Assembly (NCBI GenBank): GCA_947184155.2
Contig: CAMXCT020001465.1
Span: 51,715-115,714, forward strand
Source of the DNA: Cladocopium goreaui
Taxonomy: Eukaryota; Sar; Dinophyceae; Suessiales; Symbiodiniaceae
DNA length: 64,000 nucleotides
Direction of reading: 5' to 3'
The notes under the pieces were generated by a model. It ran no database searches. It had not been told where the DNA came from and was given only the letters and a program-made list of their open reading frames with translations. How positions within the stretch are numbered: the first letter of the stretch is position 1; every line of letters begins with the position of its first letter. A program made the position numbers and the translations under genes. Shown here in pieces: positions 11,054 to 21,899 of the stretch.

Positions 11054-12578
11054 CTGGAAGTGGATTGCTGCCACACGTGGAAAACAGCACGTTTCAAATG
11101 GCTTGTATAGAGCATTTTTTCATATTTTTTCGAGGTAGAAAAGAAACTCTAGAACATTTGAAAAAACTGTGACTGTGACCTATTCCGACATGGAAAACCG
11201 CTTATCAGCAGGAGCTGTTATGAGCGCATCATAGCGCATCCACAGTCATTGTCTACCTGCTTGCGGCTTACACTTGATATCACTTGATTAACGTAGACAG
11301 ATGTGAGGTGCCTTTCCACTGGCTCGTCATGGATCTCTCATTCAGAACCGGACAAACGGGCAAACGAAATCCAATGCAAAAGCAGGGTTCAACAATGGTT
11401 CAACATTAGGAAATCATAGAATGTCATAAGATGTCGTAAGGTTCTCCTTTCCAATCAGTGCATCTATGTTTTTTCAACTCCAGTTCTTCCGATGCCTTGG
11501 TATTTCCAGGTCTCACCGACACCGTGGGTCCTGTGGGACTGAACCTGGAGCATGGTCACACCGCCGCGAATTTGGATCATCGATTTTCAACTGGAGCAAG
11601 GATCTACATATCATATAGGGCATGAGGGGAATGTATGGAATGTGTCAGATCAATCATATAAGTTGCCAGACAGAAGGCATCAATAAAGCATGAATTGGTC
11701 TTATTTTCATATGAGTACACGAGAACATCATGAATTGGAAAACAATCACGCCATATCACGCCAGAACGTTGCTGAATGTCAATGTCAAGGAAGGCTTACG
11801 ACAGAAGGTGACACAACTGGGTTTGCTGGGCCACCAGGCCTGTCCACCAAGAAGCACCTCGAGATTTCCACGGGTGTCATGATATGGTCGATCTCAGCTA
11901 CAAACAATAATCTACATATTGGCAAGTTGGCCTATTTCCCCATCTATGGCAAAATATTTTAGGACCGAACAAGGTCGATTCAAATGATAGAACACATTAC
12001 TTTCAGATCCTGTTGGCCTGTAGTTGATTAAAAAGCTTTCGACTTCAGGTGAGTGGTTCTCAATTCTCTTTTCCCATGATTTCTTTCCCCTCTCCACAAA
12101 TACAATAACAAATAGCCGCCATCGTATTGGTGTCCAATTCTTCAAACTCTTGCCTGTTTAGGGCAAAAGTCCATAGTCATGGTGTACGTCTTAATTAACC
12201 ATAAACTATGCAACCAGTTGTCAATGCATCTTTTTTCTTGTCCAAGTCATGCATATATATATATGACATACATACATTCCGGCAATCAGTGACAATAACA
12301 ATCGTTGAGGCAGTTGGTCAAAGGAAGTCTGTGGCTTTCCATGCTGACGTCTCACATGCCAGGCATCCCTACTCTGGCCACAATGACAGCAAATCTGCCA
12401 GGTCACTATGATCCTGCATCTTGGAAGGGTTGAACACGGTGGCTATGGATATGTAATGATATTAATATGGATGATTATATTATATGTAATGATATATATA
12501 TATGGATGATTTATATATATAAATGTTGTCAAAGGATCCCTAAAGGCAATTGACAACATTTTTTTGTCCAACTGCCAC

Positions 12579-12674
12579 ATTGTGCTTTGGATCTTTGGAA
12601 AGGTTCGCGAGTTTATCCCACGCTTTGGCGTCGTTGATCGCTGTCCTACGCCCTTCTTCGAGCTCATTGTAATG
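12579..12674 (-). CDS. exon (96 bp, 32 codons)
   Basis: Acceptor CCCATCAG, donor AAT|GTGGCA. In phase 0 throughout: HYNELEEGRRTAINDAKAWD then KLANLSKDPKHN. A coherent soluble sequence with a charged helix; no family recognised. One of the clearer exons of the 0-22 kb region. Confidence 0.6.
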
Positions 12675-12771
12675 CTGATGGGCAATAGGCCGGTTTTTGG
12701 ATGCAACTTGGCCTTTATGGATTGTGTTCACATAGTCTATCACTTTGCCAAATGATGGCGGAAGGTATTAA

Positions 12772-12785
12772 CATTTTGGCTCAAG
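12772..12785 (+). other. relict spliced-leader sequence (14-nt match)
   Basis: CATTTTGGCTCAAG is identical to the last 14 bases of the conserved 22-nt dinoflagellate spliced leader. The leader is added to mRNAs in trans, so finding its 3' end in genomic DNA away from SL RNA genes is the known mark of an mRNA that was reverse-transcribed and inserted. Seven bases downstream is an ATG (MVLRRVEE, then a possible GT donor). It is on the strand opposite to surrounding exons. By chance such a match is expected about 0.0005 times in this window. Confidence 0.65.
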
Positions 12786-13841
12786 AAACATGGTGTTGAG
12801 GAGAGTGGAGGAGGTCACTCATTTGTAGGTTCAGATAATTTCCCCGACAATTTAGTTTTTCTTGTCGTGGCATCACCTAACACGACACCTCCAAGGAAGA
12901 TCAAGGAAGTGTCTTATCAACCGTATCATACCGTATCAAGTGCATCAACTTGGACGCATTTGGACGCCACCAAATCCCACAAAGATGCCAGCGGTTTCAA
13001 AATCGACAGACTACAGACCCAAAGCCAGCCTCAATACATTGGGTAGGAGACCGAATTAGAGGTAGCGCGGCAACCGACGCTTTTTTGCAGGACGACGACG
13101 TGATTGCAGCGATAAATTTCATATATGCATATTCAAACGTGTATATATATATAATATCATTATATGTTCATGCAGCTCCTGCTGTCAATGCCATTTGTTC
13201 TAGATTGGAAAATCACTGACGTAGAGTATGGTGTGTAGAAACTGAAATTGCCTCCCTTATAACTGGCCTCTCGAGGTCGCAACACAAAGGGATTTCACAA
13301 CATCTTGGGGGCCACAATCCCCATACCAGCAAGCTTTCCTGTGGTCCTATGGTCCAAAAATGGAGCCTCCATCCACCAAAAATATCCAAAAATGCTAGTC
13401 TAGGGAAAAATTGAAGGTTAGTGCATCCACTCTTTTAAAACTGTTTTAAACATACAAATAAGATCTCATGGTCTTTCATAAGCACGCCCTGAAACTGTGC
13501 TAGCTCCTGCAAGCCCAGCCGGCTCCTTGGTGCAGTTCACATCGCATGAATTCACAGAGTGCGATGTAAGATACTCTATGCCACTATGCTAGATGTCAAA
13601 AACCATGCAATTCTGGGGTGTTTGGTACTTACAAATACTGTAATATCTGTAATTACCCTAATTGGCTCTTTGGGCTCCAGTCAGCTCAAGCGAACTTCAA
13701 GGGCTCAAAAGTCCTTGAAATGGTGCGCCAATTTCATCCAATTTCACGCTTCCCGGAACGGCAACAAATTCATTTTGCAACCATAAATGGTACAGCTTGG
13801 GATTCAAAATTCAAACCCCGCCCCGTCAACGGCGCCGGAGC

Positions 13842-13901
13842 TGTGGCAGGGCACTTTTCAAAGACGATGCCGAAAGTGCGCTCGAAGTGCCCTGGGAGCT
13901 C
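13842..13901 (-). CDS. exon (60 bp, 20 codons)
   Basis: CCTTTCAG acceptor, ELPGHFERTFGIVFEKCPAT, GC donor. Third positions are strongly G/C on this strand, while the open plus-strand frames are weaker. Function unknown. Confidence 0.5.
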
Positions 13902-14229
13902 CTGAAAGGAACAGTGGATTGGAAGGGACACAATTGATGGACTATCACTGGATTGGATTTGTTTTGAAAAATCTACCACAAACCATGGTGTTTTTACATC
14001 GAAATATAGGGTTTTCCTTTAAATTGTCTCTTCAAACAAGTCTGGGCGATTGTGTTTAAACCTGAACATTGTCATGACGTGACATAGTTTTCATGTCATT
14101 AAACCAACTCGACTGCCCAGACTCTGAATCACAGCGTTTTTTTTTATGGTAAAACATCATTTTGGTGATGTGACTCATCATTACCATATGGATCCATATG
14201 GCCTTAAACAAATCAAGACCCACCAAGAC

Positions 14230-14335
14230 TGTAAATCTCTGGATTGGTGGGGCAATTGCTGCCACCAGTCCTTCAGCCCCATCCACGGTCTGCCAGATTT
14301 CAGGATCGTCCGACGCGCAGCCTATCCACAAGGCG
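14230..14335 (-). CDS. exon (106 bp)
   Basis: Acceptor CAACACAG, donor ACA|GTCTTGG. One base then 35 codons including ALWIGCASDDPEIWQTVDGA and EGLVAAIAPPIQRF. A well-formed mixed hydrophobic/acidic domain fragment; family not recognised. Phase-consistent as one internal exon. Confidence 0.6.
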
Positions 14336-14904
14336 CTGTGTTGCCCAGCAACATCAATACCTCATCACTATTTCATCATTGTGCAAATAGATACTAATAG
14401 TCTAATAGCTAGTGACTAGCTACACTGGGACGTGAAAGTCAGTGCATATGTGGAACCAAGGTAAAAACTGCATGGGACGCCGCGCATTCAGGAAGTCAAA
14501 CAAGTCAATGCAACTAGGTCTAAAACACCATGGGACGCACTATGTAGAAGTGTTATTTTTAGATCCCTGGCAATGCACTTTTCTATTGCCAAATTTTCCA
14601 AATCCCCATCAGGACGCGTGTGCACAGTTATGCCCCATAATCTTAAAAATATATACCAAATTTTCCAAATCCCCATCAGGACGCGTCTCCACACATGAAT
14701 CTCAAATATGTCTGAATGTCTGAATAATAATCTGAAGGAATGTTTCTGGTGGCTTTCCTGAAGGAATTTGATAAGGAATGGAAGACTTCGGGATTCGAAT
14801 GTTGCTAAGTGAATGTACAGTTGCAAATCTCATCCACGTTCTCTGCCCTGGCACACCGCTTACGCCAGACAAAATCTCTTGCTTCTCTGCCCAAAAACCG
14901 CGCC

Positions 14905-15300
14905 TTGCCCAGAAGCAGCAACACAAGCAACAACAACAGCAGCAGCAGCAGCAGACCATTGCAAAGCCTTTCCAAAACCTCTCCGGGCTGGGTTTTGACT
15001 GGCTGCAATTTTAACGAGGTCCGAACGAGGTGCAAACGAGGTCCAAACGAGGTCCGAAATCAGATTTTGGGAGACTGACCCCCTAAGTCTCCTGACAAAC
15101 TCTTTGGTAGCCACACGCTTTCGCATTCTTTTCATAACAGTTAGACTCAAGCGCTTCCAGCGGTGGAGCAGAAGAGGAAACCAAGCCAAGCAGCAGCTGC
15201 AGGCAAGAGCAAGGAGAGAGAAGAGGAGACAAAGGGCGAGTAAGGGAGACAGAGGGGAGACAGAGGGGAGACAAAGGGACGCAAGCTTGGCAAACAAGTA
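14905..15300 (+). other. CAG/CAA tract and purine-rich stretch, possibly coding
   Basis: At 14,925-14,955 a CAG/CAA run gives Gln on the plus strand. From 15,145 to 15,290 a purine-rich plus-strand frame reads RREKRRQRASKGDRGETEGR with short tandem GAGACAGAGGG repeats. Frames on both strands are open and no pair of splice sites decides it. It could be an exon of a plus-strand gene or low-complexity intron sequence. Confidence 0.3.
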
Positions 15301-16177
15301 TACAATTGCCACGACTTTCATCTTTGGGAGTATAGTGGGTAAACCCAAAAAGATATGACAGGTAAGCGTCGTGTGCCTATGCGAAGTGCCAAAAAATACA
15401 TCAGTAAGTTAAAGTGATAGGCGCTGCCCATGCGGGCCATTCCCCATAGGCACTTGTTATAACATCGACCCAGTATTCGTCGGTGTTTGTATGAATCTTG
15501 CACAACAGAGCGAGCCACAAGTGATGTACAAAACTCCCAAAACACAAGGGAATAGCTACAACCATCTGCATGGTATCCATGAAAAACTCACGATAAACCA
15601 TCAATTGGAGAAAACACAAACATGCTAAACACCAACTGGACGCAACATCGCACCGACTTCCAGAAATTTCTCCCCCACCTAGGACGCACATTTCATTGAA
15701 ACGCTTTGACTTCCACAACTAGGAGTAGTAGTCTTCAGCACAATGATCATGAGATTATATACATACTCTATATATATCACGCTCTTATTTACATGGAGCC
15801 ATATATATATAATATGATTATATATGATTATATACGGATGTATATTGTGAGAACGCCTGGCCACTTCCTCCAAAACCCAGGATACATTGTCAAACCTGCA
15901 TGGTGGTGGTGACAAACTTCACGAAATTCTCGTAGTCCTCTTTGCCCGACCTGTCGCAATATTTTCAGATGCACAAAAAACACAATGTGGAATATTTTCA
16001 GACGTCGCAATATTTTGCAATATTTTCAGATGCACGATTGGACCCTCCCTTACTAAAGTAATCTACGCTTATTTTGACCGTATCTCACATATTTTTTGAC
16101 ATCCCAATCATAAAGTATCATAAAGTATCCATTGGACTCCGTGGACTGGCTCAAACACCCCAATGCCTGTCCAATGC

Positions 16178-16270
16178 CTAGAATTTTGCCCTGCCTCTGC
16201 TCGACCGCCTTTCCTTCGCCTGGCACACGCTTGGAGTCTGTGTTTCGAAGGTGAAGGGTTGATCCTGCCT
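16178..16270 (-). CDS. candidate exon
   Basis: After GGTCTCAG two minus frames are open: DQPFTFETQTPSVCQAKERR, and a second giving DSKRVPGEGKAVEQRQGK. G/C-rich third positions support coding; the frame is unsettled. Confidence 0.35.
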   Translation of the reverse strand, partial: RQDQPFTFETQTPSVCQAKERRSSRGRAKF

Positions 16271-16499
16271 GAGACCAAGCCACAAACACACACCTATGGG
16301 CCTATGGTGATTCTGTTTTTGAAGAAATGGAAACCAATGAAGGATCTGGATGTCGAGAGTGTATGCTTTTGACTCAAGAGTGAGGAAGTGGTTAGCATCC
16401 AAAACGCACATCCTACTGAACACTTTGCGGAAAGCTCCGTTTGCTCACTGAGCAAGTCCTCAAGAAATCTCCGGATGATGAGAAAGACGATGAGTATGA

Positions 16500-16541
16500 G
16501 TATGACAGTATGACAGTATGACAGTATGACAGTATGACAGG
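16500..16541 (+). repeat. 8-bp tandem repeat TATGACAG
   Basis: About five perfect copies of TATGACAG, then degenerate GGATGATA copies up to about 16,570. Confidence 0.85.
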
Positions 16542-16967
16542 ATGATAGGAGGACAGGATGATGCTGATGATGATATTATTATTAGTATTTATTAGTAGTA
16601 TTTTGTCACGGTGACGAACAACGCCACGCCCTTGGATTGTCTCATGGAAAGGACATCACCATGTGCTGCTCTGACCGCTACGCAGCTCTGCCTTGAGCGC
16701 CCTTACCGCCCTGAGGAAGGAGAGGAAGGAAAAGCGATGACCACGTGTGGAGCGTGCCATATACATTGATTACGGATCACCTAATACTAGCATGAAATCT
16801 TTCCAAAGGTCTTCCATAGGTTTGCAACAACAAGCGAGGGCTACACACCTTGAATCAAAAAAGTGTCAAATATAAATAAAGCCACTGCAGCAGCCAACTG
16901 ATTGGAGCAGCCTCAAGACCCAAACATGCGTGTGCGCAAATCGCCTTGGCCTTCCATTCGCTCTCAC

Positions 16968-17077
16968 CTGTGACCGATCGGCAAGTCTTGGTGTCACCGC
17001 AGTGTGGGGAATGAAACCCGCTGGATCTCCCGCCTTTAGGCTTGCCAGGCACCGTGCTTTGCGGCGCGCTTGGGTGC
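16968..17077 (-). CDS. exon (110 bp), Ser/Pro/Gly-rich basic segment
   Basis: Starts after GACCGCAAG and ends at a textbook donor (TCACAG|GTGAGAG). Contains PSAPQSTVPGKPKGGRSSGF and HSPHCGDTKTCRSV. It looks like a disordered basic linker. The GT donor fixes the frame well. Confidence 0.55.
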
Positions 17078-17372
17078 CTTGCGGTCAGTGCTCAACATGG
17101 GAAACTCACTGAACTATCAGATTTGGGTTTGCGACATCAGAAACTGGACACAACCCCCACCTGCATGTTGTTGATGACCAAGCAATTTGCCAAAGACGCA
17201 ACTGGGTCTATAGCTTTACTCAAGAAACATAAGCTTTTAGAGGTGATTAGCCTCCAGCAATGGGAGATATTCAGGACTGCCCTGTAGAAAAAAACGTTAC
17301 TGGTGTTTCCTTAAGCGAAAATCCACTTGCCACGCCTGAAAGCTGCTATTATCTCTTTGCCTTTCCCAGCAC

Positions 17373-17465
17373 CTCATGACAAGTAAGATGTTCCGGAAAG
17401 ACATTTTCTGCTTGGTGGTTGAGCTGAACAAAATCCTTGTCGGCATCCCAAGTATGCTTGAACCA
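17373..17465 (-). CDS. exon (93 bp, 31 codons)
   Basis: Acceptor TGTTCAAG, donor GAG|GTGCTGG. Reads WFKHTWDADKDFVQLNHQ then AENVFPEHLTCHE, a compact aromatic-rich sequence. The open frame continues upstream of the chosen acceptor (KVGKLRIDVDLFK), so the exon may be longer. No family recognised. Confidence 0.55.
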
Positions 17466-17682
17466 CTTGAACAAATCAACATCAATTCGAAGTTTTCCAA
17501 CTTTTTTCCAACCACCAACTTTTTTTGTCATAGTTGGAAAACCACATGGGTATGGATCAATACCTATTAATACCATTTTTAGTGGGATGAACATCCATTT
17601 ACCAGCTATTTTGATGTGAACTACAGGGGTACAAGGGTTTTGACACACTGCCACATCGTTTCTGTGTCTTCACATGTGACAC

Positions 17683-17745
17683 CCCGGGCATCCCCGGGCC
17701 AGCACCTTCAGCCATGGATCCCATAGATCCCACGGCTTCAGCATC
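17683..17745 (-). CDS. exon: Gly/Met/Ala-rich (63 bp)
   Basis: Acceptor TTCCCCAG, reading DAEAVGSMGSMAEGAGPGMP plus G, donor GGG|GTGTC. Low-complexity, like the SWGDA exon upstream, so it probably continues the same disordered region. Confidence 0.5.
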
Positions 17746-18115
17746 CTGGGGAATGGTCCATCGCACAAAACCCGATTTTTTGTGATGCCTTGATGCACAT
17801 AGGCTATGAAAATGTCATAACATGTCAATATTATTATTACTACTATTATTATTATTACTAATATATATATATATTACATATATATATATACATAATATAA
17901 TTATAATATACACATGTATGTTCCTGAAATCCTGTGCTTTGATAATCTTAATATCTCTTGATCACATTTAAGGCTTTGTCCAGGAATACGGCACCAAAAT
18001 CCAGTTGTTTTCATTCCCCCATTAACATTTCCAATTTGGGGTATACCATGGTAATCCATGGTATATCCGTATATCCCATTTGTAAACAAACCCTTTACTC
18101 GGTGTGGTTTGGTGC

Positions 18116-18159
18116 CTCGGCTTGCCATGGCTGTCCCCACCACTCATCTTCATCGTAGC
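18116..18159 (-). CDS. exon: acidic/Trp-rich (44 bp)
   Basis: CCCTCTCAG acceptor, then YDEDEWWGQPWQAE, GC donor (GAG|GCACC). The Trp/Gly/acidic content links it to the SWGDA-repeat exon at 18,329-18,425. Confidence 0.55.
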
Positions 18160-18328
18160 CTGAGAGGGCAGGGATCTACCCGTAGATGACAAACCAACCT
18201 TTCAATTCAGAAATTCAGACCAAATCTTAAGTTGTTCCTCACCTGCCCCCTCCTGTTGCTTCAGCTTCAACAAAAGTCTCCAACTTCTTTGTCCAACTCA
18301 AAGAGGTCAAATATCTTTGTCCAACAAC

Positions 18329-18425
18329 CCAAAATTCCCCACTTTGGTGTCGCCTCCCCAACTCGTGTTGCCCCAGCTGGCATCGCCCCAGCTGGCGTCG
18401 CCCCAGCTGGCATCTCCCCAGCTGC
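18329..18425 (-). CDS. exon with in-frame SWGDA peptide repeat
   Basis: After GCCCTCAG the frame reads SWGDA three times, then SWGNT and SWGG, from a 15-bp DNA repeat (AGCTGGGGCGATGCC and close variants). It ends at TTTTGG|GTTGTT. The repeat length is a multiple of three and the copies differ mainly at synonymous sites (GAT/GAC, GGC/GGA), which supports translation. Trp/Gly/Asp repeats like this are typical of disordered scaffold or RNA-associated segments; the protein itself is not identified. Confidence 0.6.
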
Positions 18426-18684
18426 CTGAGGGCATGACAAGCACCAAAAAGTGCCACCATTTCAGATTTCTTCAATCGCATCCCCAGATCTTGATCTGCT
18501 TCTTGAGAAGTATAGAGTCAAAATCCAGCTAAGCACGCAAAATTCCATTCCAAGCTTTTCCAGAGTCACCTTTCCAACTTAGAATCTTCCATTTTCTTCC
18601 AATTTCACCATAGTTCACCATAGTTCACCTCCCTGAAGTTCCGAACAGTCCGACACAACCGTCGTCAATTGCATCACACCAGGC

Positions 18685-18709
18685 CTTTGCTGCCCCAGGG
18701 CCTCCAGCA
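18685..18709 (-). CDS. possible 25-bp microexon
   Basis: GTTTCTCAG acceptor, LEALGQQ, GC donor (AAAG|GCCTGG). Very short; accepted only because both sites are good and it lies in the exon series. Confidence 0.3.
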
Positions 18710-19490
18710 CTGAGAAACGGCTGAGAAACGGGGAGAAAAACATCACACTCAAAAGATCTCGAAAGACCAACATACATTGACATAGTTGGGCCCATGCCCA
18801 TGACTTTGCAGAACTTTCCTACCCGTCACACAGTGAAACAACATAACCGGAAAATACCGGAAACAACTCCGAGGAATTCAATAGATTCACCAGCCACACA
18901 CACAAAGTACGCAGTCACAGGGATAACGTGTTCAGCTTTTGTCCCTGACTGCTTCACTCTGGAGATCCGCGCTGCATCCGCAGGAGGCAAAATTCGGCAA
19001 CTGACGTCTGAAGATGTCTGCTGTTCTTGTGTCTTGGAGGTTGATGGGGTTGATGCGGCTTGATGTGGAGTTTGGTGAAGTATGGTCCGGTATGGTTATG
19101 TGGGCTGTGAAATGCTCAGGAGTTCTATCCTGGAAAATCGAATCGTTGGATCTGCTTGGAAGTTTGAAAATACGTGGAAGACTGTCAATGGGGCTCTTTT
19201 GGTGGTTGATTCCTGATTTGCAGCTTTGGATGTTGATCATTGTTTATCATCAAACCTCCATAGAGGAAATCATCAATCGGCTTCTCATTAATGGCTGCAA
19301 AAAGCTGGCTCAGCTGTATCCCAGCTTGAGCCACCAATGAAACGTAACAGCTTCTGACATGAGGCTCTTCATATTGATGCTGAAACTTTGTCCGCAATTG
19401 TCCATGTTGTTTCTGCCACGGTTATGCGAACCCATGAAAAGCCAACTCAAGTGATGTCACCATTGCCGGAACTGTCACAAAATCCATGTG

Positions 19491-19557
19491 CTGTATGATG
19501 CTGTATGATGCTGTATGATGCTGTATGATGCTGTATGATGCTGTATGATGCTGTATG
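19491..19557 (+). repeat. 10-bp tandem repeat CTGTATGATG
   Basis: Six perfect copies of CTGTATGATG followed by a broken copy. Young microsatellite. Confidence 0.95.
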
Positions 19558-19674
19558 TATGTCATGGGTAAGTAATGACTTGCCAACTGCTTTTGATTTT
19601 TAGATTTTCACCATGCAATGTGAAAATCCCCGCATCCGCCCGTGTCTGTCAGCGGGCAGCCGGGTGATCTTTAC

Positions 19675-19703
19675 TCATCGTCAAGCATATCCGGAGGAAC
19701 CCC
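19675..19703 (-). CDS. possible 29-bp exon
   Basis: Acceptor CGGCGCAG, GVPPDMLDD, then a strong GT donor (GATGA|GTAAAG). A plus-strand frame is also open here. Short but with good sites. Confidence 0.35.
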
Positions 19704-20050
19704 CTGCGCCGACGCACGGGGGGGGGCATACAGGAAAGTGCAGCTTCTAAAGTGTCTGTCTTGTGGTGCATGATTTGGCCACAAGAAAAAACAAACAATA
19801 ATCATCAATAGTCTATAAATAGTCTATAAATAGTCTATATAATCATCTATATGATCATCATGTTTCATCTCGAAGAGCAAAAACAGGGAATCCAACATCC
19901 CATGGTTTATCATTAGCTCACCATTGACGAATGGGGTATGGGCACACCCCAAATTAATCCAAATGATGGATTTCCCATTTTTGTTGATCAATTCCAAATT
20001 TCTTGCTGGTTAAAATCTCCATATCCATCCATATCCATCCAGTTCGACAC

Positions 20051-20138
20051 TGGTGAAAGTCAACTCCGAAGCATTGTCGATTCCGCCTGAAGCCATCTTC
20101 TCGCTGTGCATCTCGATGACGCTTCGGATCAGGGGTAC
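20051..20138 (-). CDS. exon (88 bp)
   Basis: ACCTAAG acceptor, 29 codons including VPLIRSVIEMHSEKMASGGI and DNASELTFT, GT donor (ACCA|GTGTCG). Amphipathic helix followed by a polar tail. Good exon of the minus-strand series, not identified. Confidence 0.6.
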
Positions 20139-20483
20139 CTTAGGTATTGGAGGCATCGTGTGCAGTTGGTTCCCTACGATCCAGAGCTCAGAAGATTACA
20201 GATTTATGGACTATTTATGAACTATATAAACTATTTACAGACTATTTACAGACTATTTACAGACTATTTACTGTATAAACTATTTCTAAACTAATTATTT
20301 ATATTGATTTATATAGAGAATGTTTATCAATATCGATAATGTACTGAAGCATACTGAAGCTAATTTGGCATTCTTCATCGCTACGAAGTGAGAACCTCTA
20401 TCTGCTGATCAATCACTATCTTGTCAGTGTCAGAACAAGCATCGTTCTCAACCCTCCAATGGAGCTCGACATCTGAGCGGCAC

Positions 20484-20527
20484 GTCGTGGTGTGTTGTGG
20501 CAGTTTTGGCCCTCTGCAGCTCTTCCA
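20484..20527 (-). CDS. exon (44 bp)
   Basis: GATGCTGCAG acceptor, EELQRAKTATTHHD, GT donor (GAC|GTGCCG). Fits the series in composition. Confidence 0.45.
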
Positions 20528-21024
20528 CTGCAGCATCTCAATTCCAATAAACATATGATGTATAAGTCTCTATATATATGGAATTTGATGATGGGTTGAG
20601 AAAGTACGCCCCTTTGCTGTAAAGTACGGCCCTTTCAAAATAACCAGGTTTTTGATATGAAAACCAAGTTTTTTGGAAAGACCTACCGTTTTGGAGGTCT
20701 TTGGAGGATGCAGGTATATATATATATATTATATACATACATACGTGATGGCCCTGCAATCCCAATCAAATATTGAGAACTATCTGAAATACAATATCCG
20801 CAGGATGGAACTAGCTAGGCAGTGAATCAATTCTTATCCTCAGCAGTTCCCCCATAAACATCGCCAATCTTAGATACCCTCCACCATCAATACTGTACAC
20901 TGTAAATCATATCGAAATCAAACTACACATTCAGCAGTCCCATTCAGCCCATTCATGGTAACATCCTCAAACTTTGCTGCCAATTTCCCCCCATTTTTAC
21001 CATTTTTCATGGTTCACTGGTGAC

Positions 21025-21120
21025 TTCCCGGGCATCGTCCAGCGTTCGTCGCTCTTGGCGTTCCACATCTACACTCTTGGCGTCCTTCCGCTCCACCCGG
21101 CGACTACGAACGCCCGAAAC
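21025..21120 (-). CDS. exon (96 bp, 32 codons), highly charged
   Basis: GCCGCAG acceptor, VSGVRSRRVERKDAKSVDVE then RQERRTLDDARE, GT donor (GAA|GTCACC). Charged residues dominate. Upstream the same frame stays open (SDPRNPTWSPTWEKPQ), so the exon may begin earlier, near 21,175. Confidence 0.6.
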
Positions 21121-21314
21121 CTGCGGCTTTTCCCAGGTCGGTGACCAGGTTGGATTTCTCGGATCTGACTCCATAACTCTTTGGATGTTTGGGGGGTGTA
21201 AGCCATTAATCATCCATATTAAAGACCCCCATTAAATGGAATGACCCCCATTAATCATTCCATATCATTCCATTAATCGTTCTATCACATTCTATAAGCC
21301 ATTTTGGCTGCTGG

Positions 21315-21352
21315 TGGCATCCCGGTGAGATCGAACAACTTGCCCCAGGTTT
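21315..21352 (-). CDS. candidate exon
   Basis: GTCAATAG acceptor followed by TWGKLFDLTGMPP. The donor is unclear. Hydrophobic content and G/C third positions suggest coding. Confidence 0.35.
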
Positions 21353-21731
21353 CTATTGACGAAAACGTCTCGAATATCAATACTGCAATGGGTCGCAAAG
21401 TATCATACAGTACTGCATCACCATGAATTAGTTCTTTCAAATCAACCTTGGTAGCTGTCTGTTCAAACAACTACCACTGCTTCTCATTGGATGAACCCAT
21501 TTGGCTAAGTGGTTTACCCATGATGCCATGGAGCTCCCCACTGCAAAAACAAGCCCCCAACTTTCAAAGACACAACCTTTCCCACATGTTCAAAAACATC
21601 GCCTTCAAAATGGATTCAAAAAAAATCTAAAAAAGATAATAATATCTTTTGGATTTATAAGCAGATTCATGGCTTTTTTTTCCCACAAGATTTCACAACC
21701 CCTTAGGAGCCCTTGGACGACGATCTTTGAC

Positions 21732-21788
21732 CTGGACAGGCTCGCGCTCTTCGCCGGAAATCTCGCTGGGCACCTCGATGGAGGAAGC
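21732..21788 (-). CDS. exon (57 bp, 19 codons), acidic
   Basis: CGCGGCAG acceptor, ASSIEVPSEISGEEREPVQ, GT donor (CAG|GTCAAAG). Phase 0 at both ends. The most upstream well-supported exon of the 0-22 kb minus-strand series. Confidence 0.6.
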
Positions 21789-21899
21789 CTGCCGCGATAC
21801 GGCACTGCAACGGCAGCAAGGATCCCTTCAACCCATTTTGGGATCCATGGATGATGTGGGAATATCTGTATATATCCTCTATATATATATATATATGCA

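Noticed and set aside
11800..11880. Collagen-like or acidic exon
   Set aside because: Plus (TTEGDTTGFAGPPGLS) and minus (VEISRCFLVDRPGG) frames are equally good; no decision possible, so not listed.
12221..12406. Zinc-finger-like minus frame (ICCHCGQSRDAWHVRRQHGK)
   Set aside because: Spacing does not fit a known Cys/His finger, and no flanking splice sites or related repeats support it.
21299..21313. AGCCATTTTGGCT, 13-nt match to the middle of the spliced leader
   Set aside because: Lacks the 3' end CAAG that every relict leader must keep, and it is near-palindromic; likely chance.
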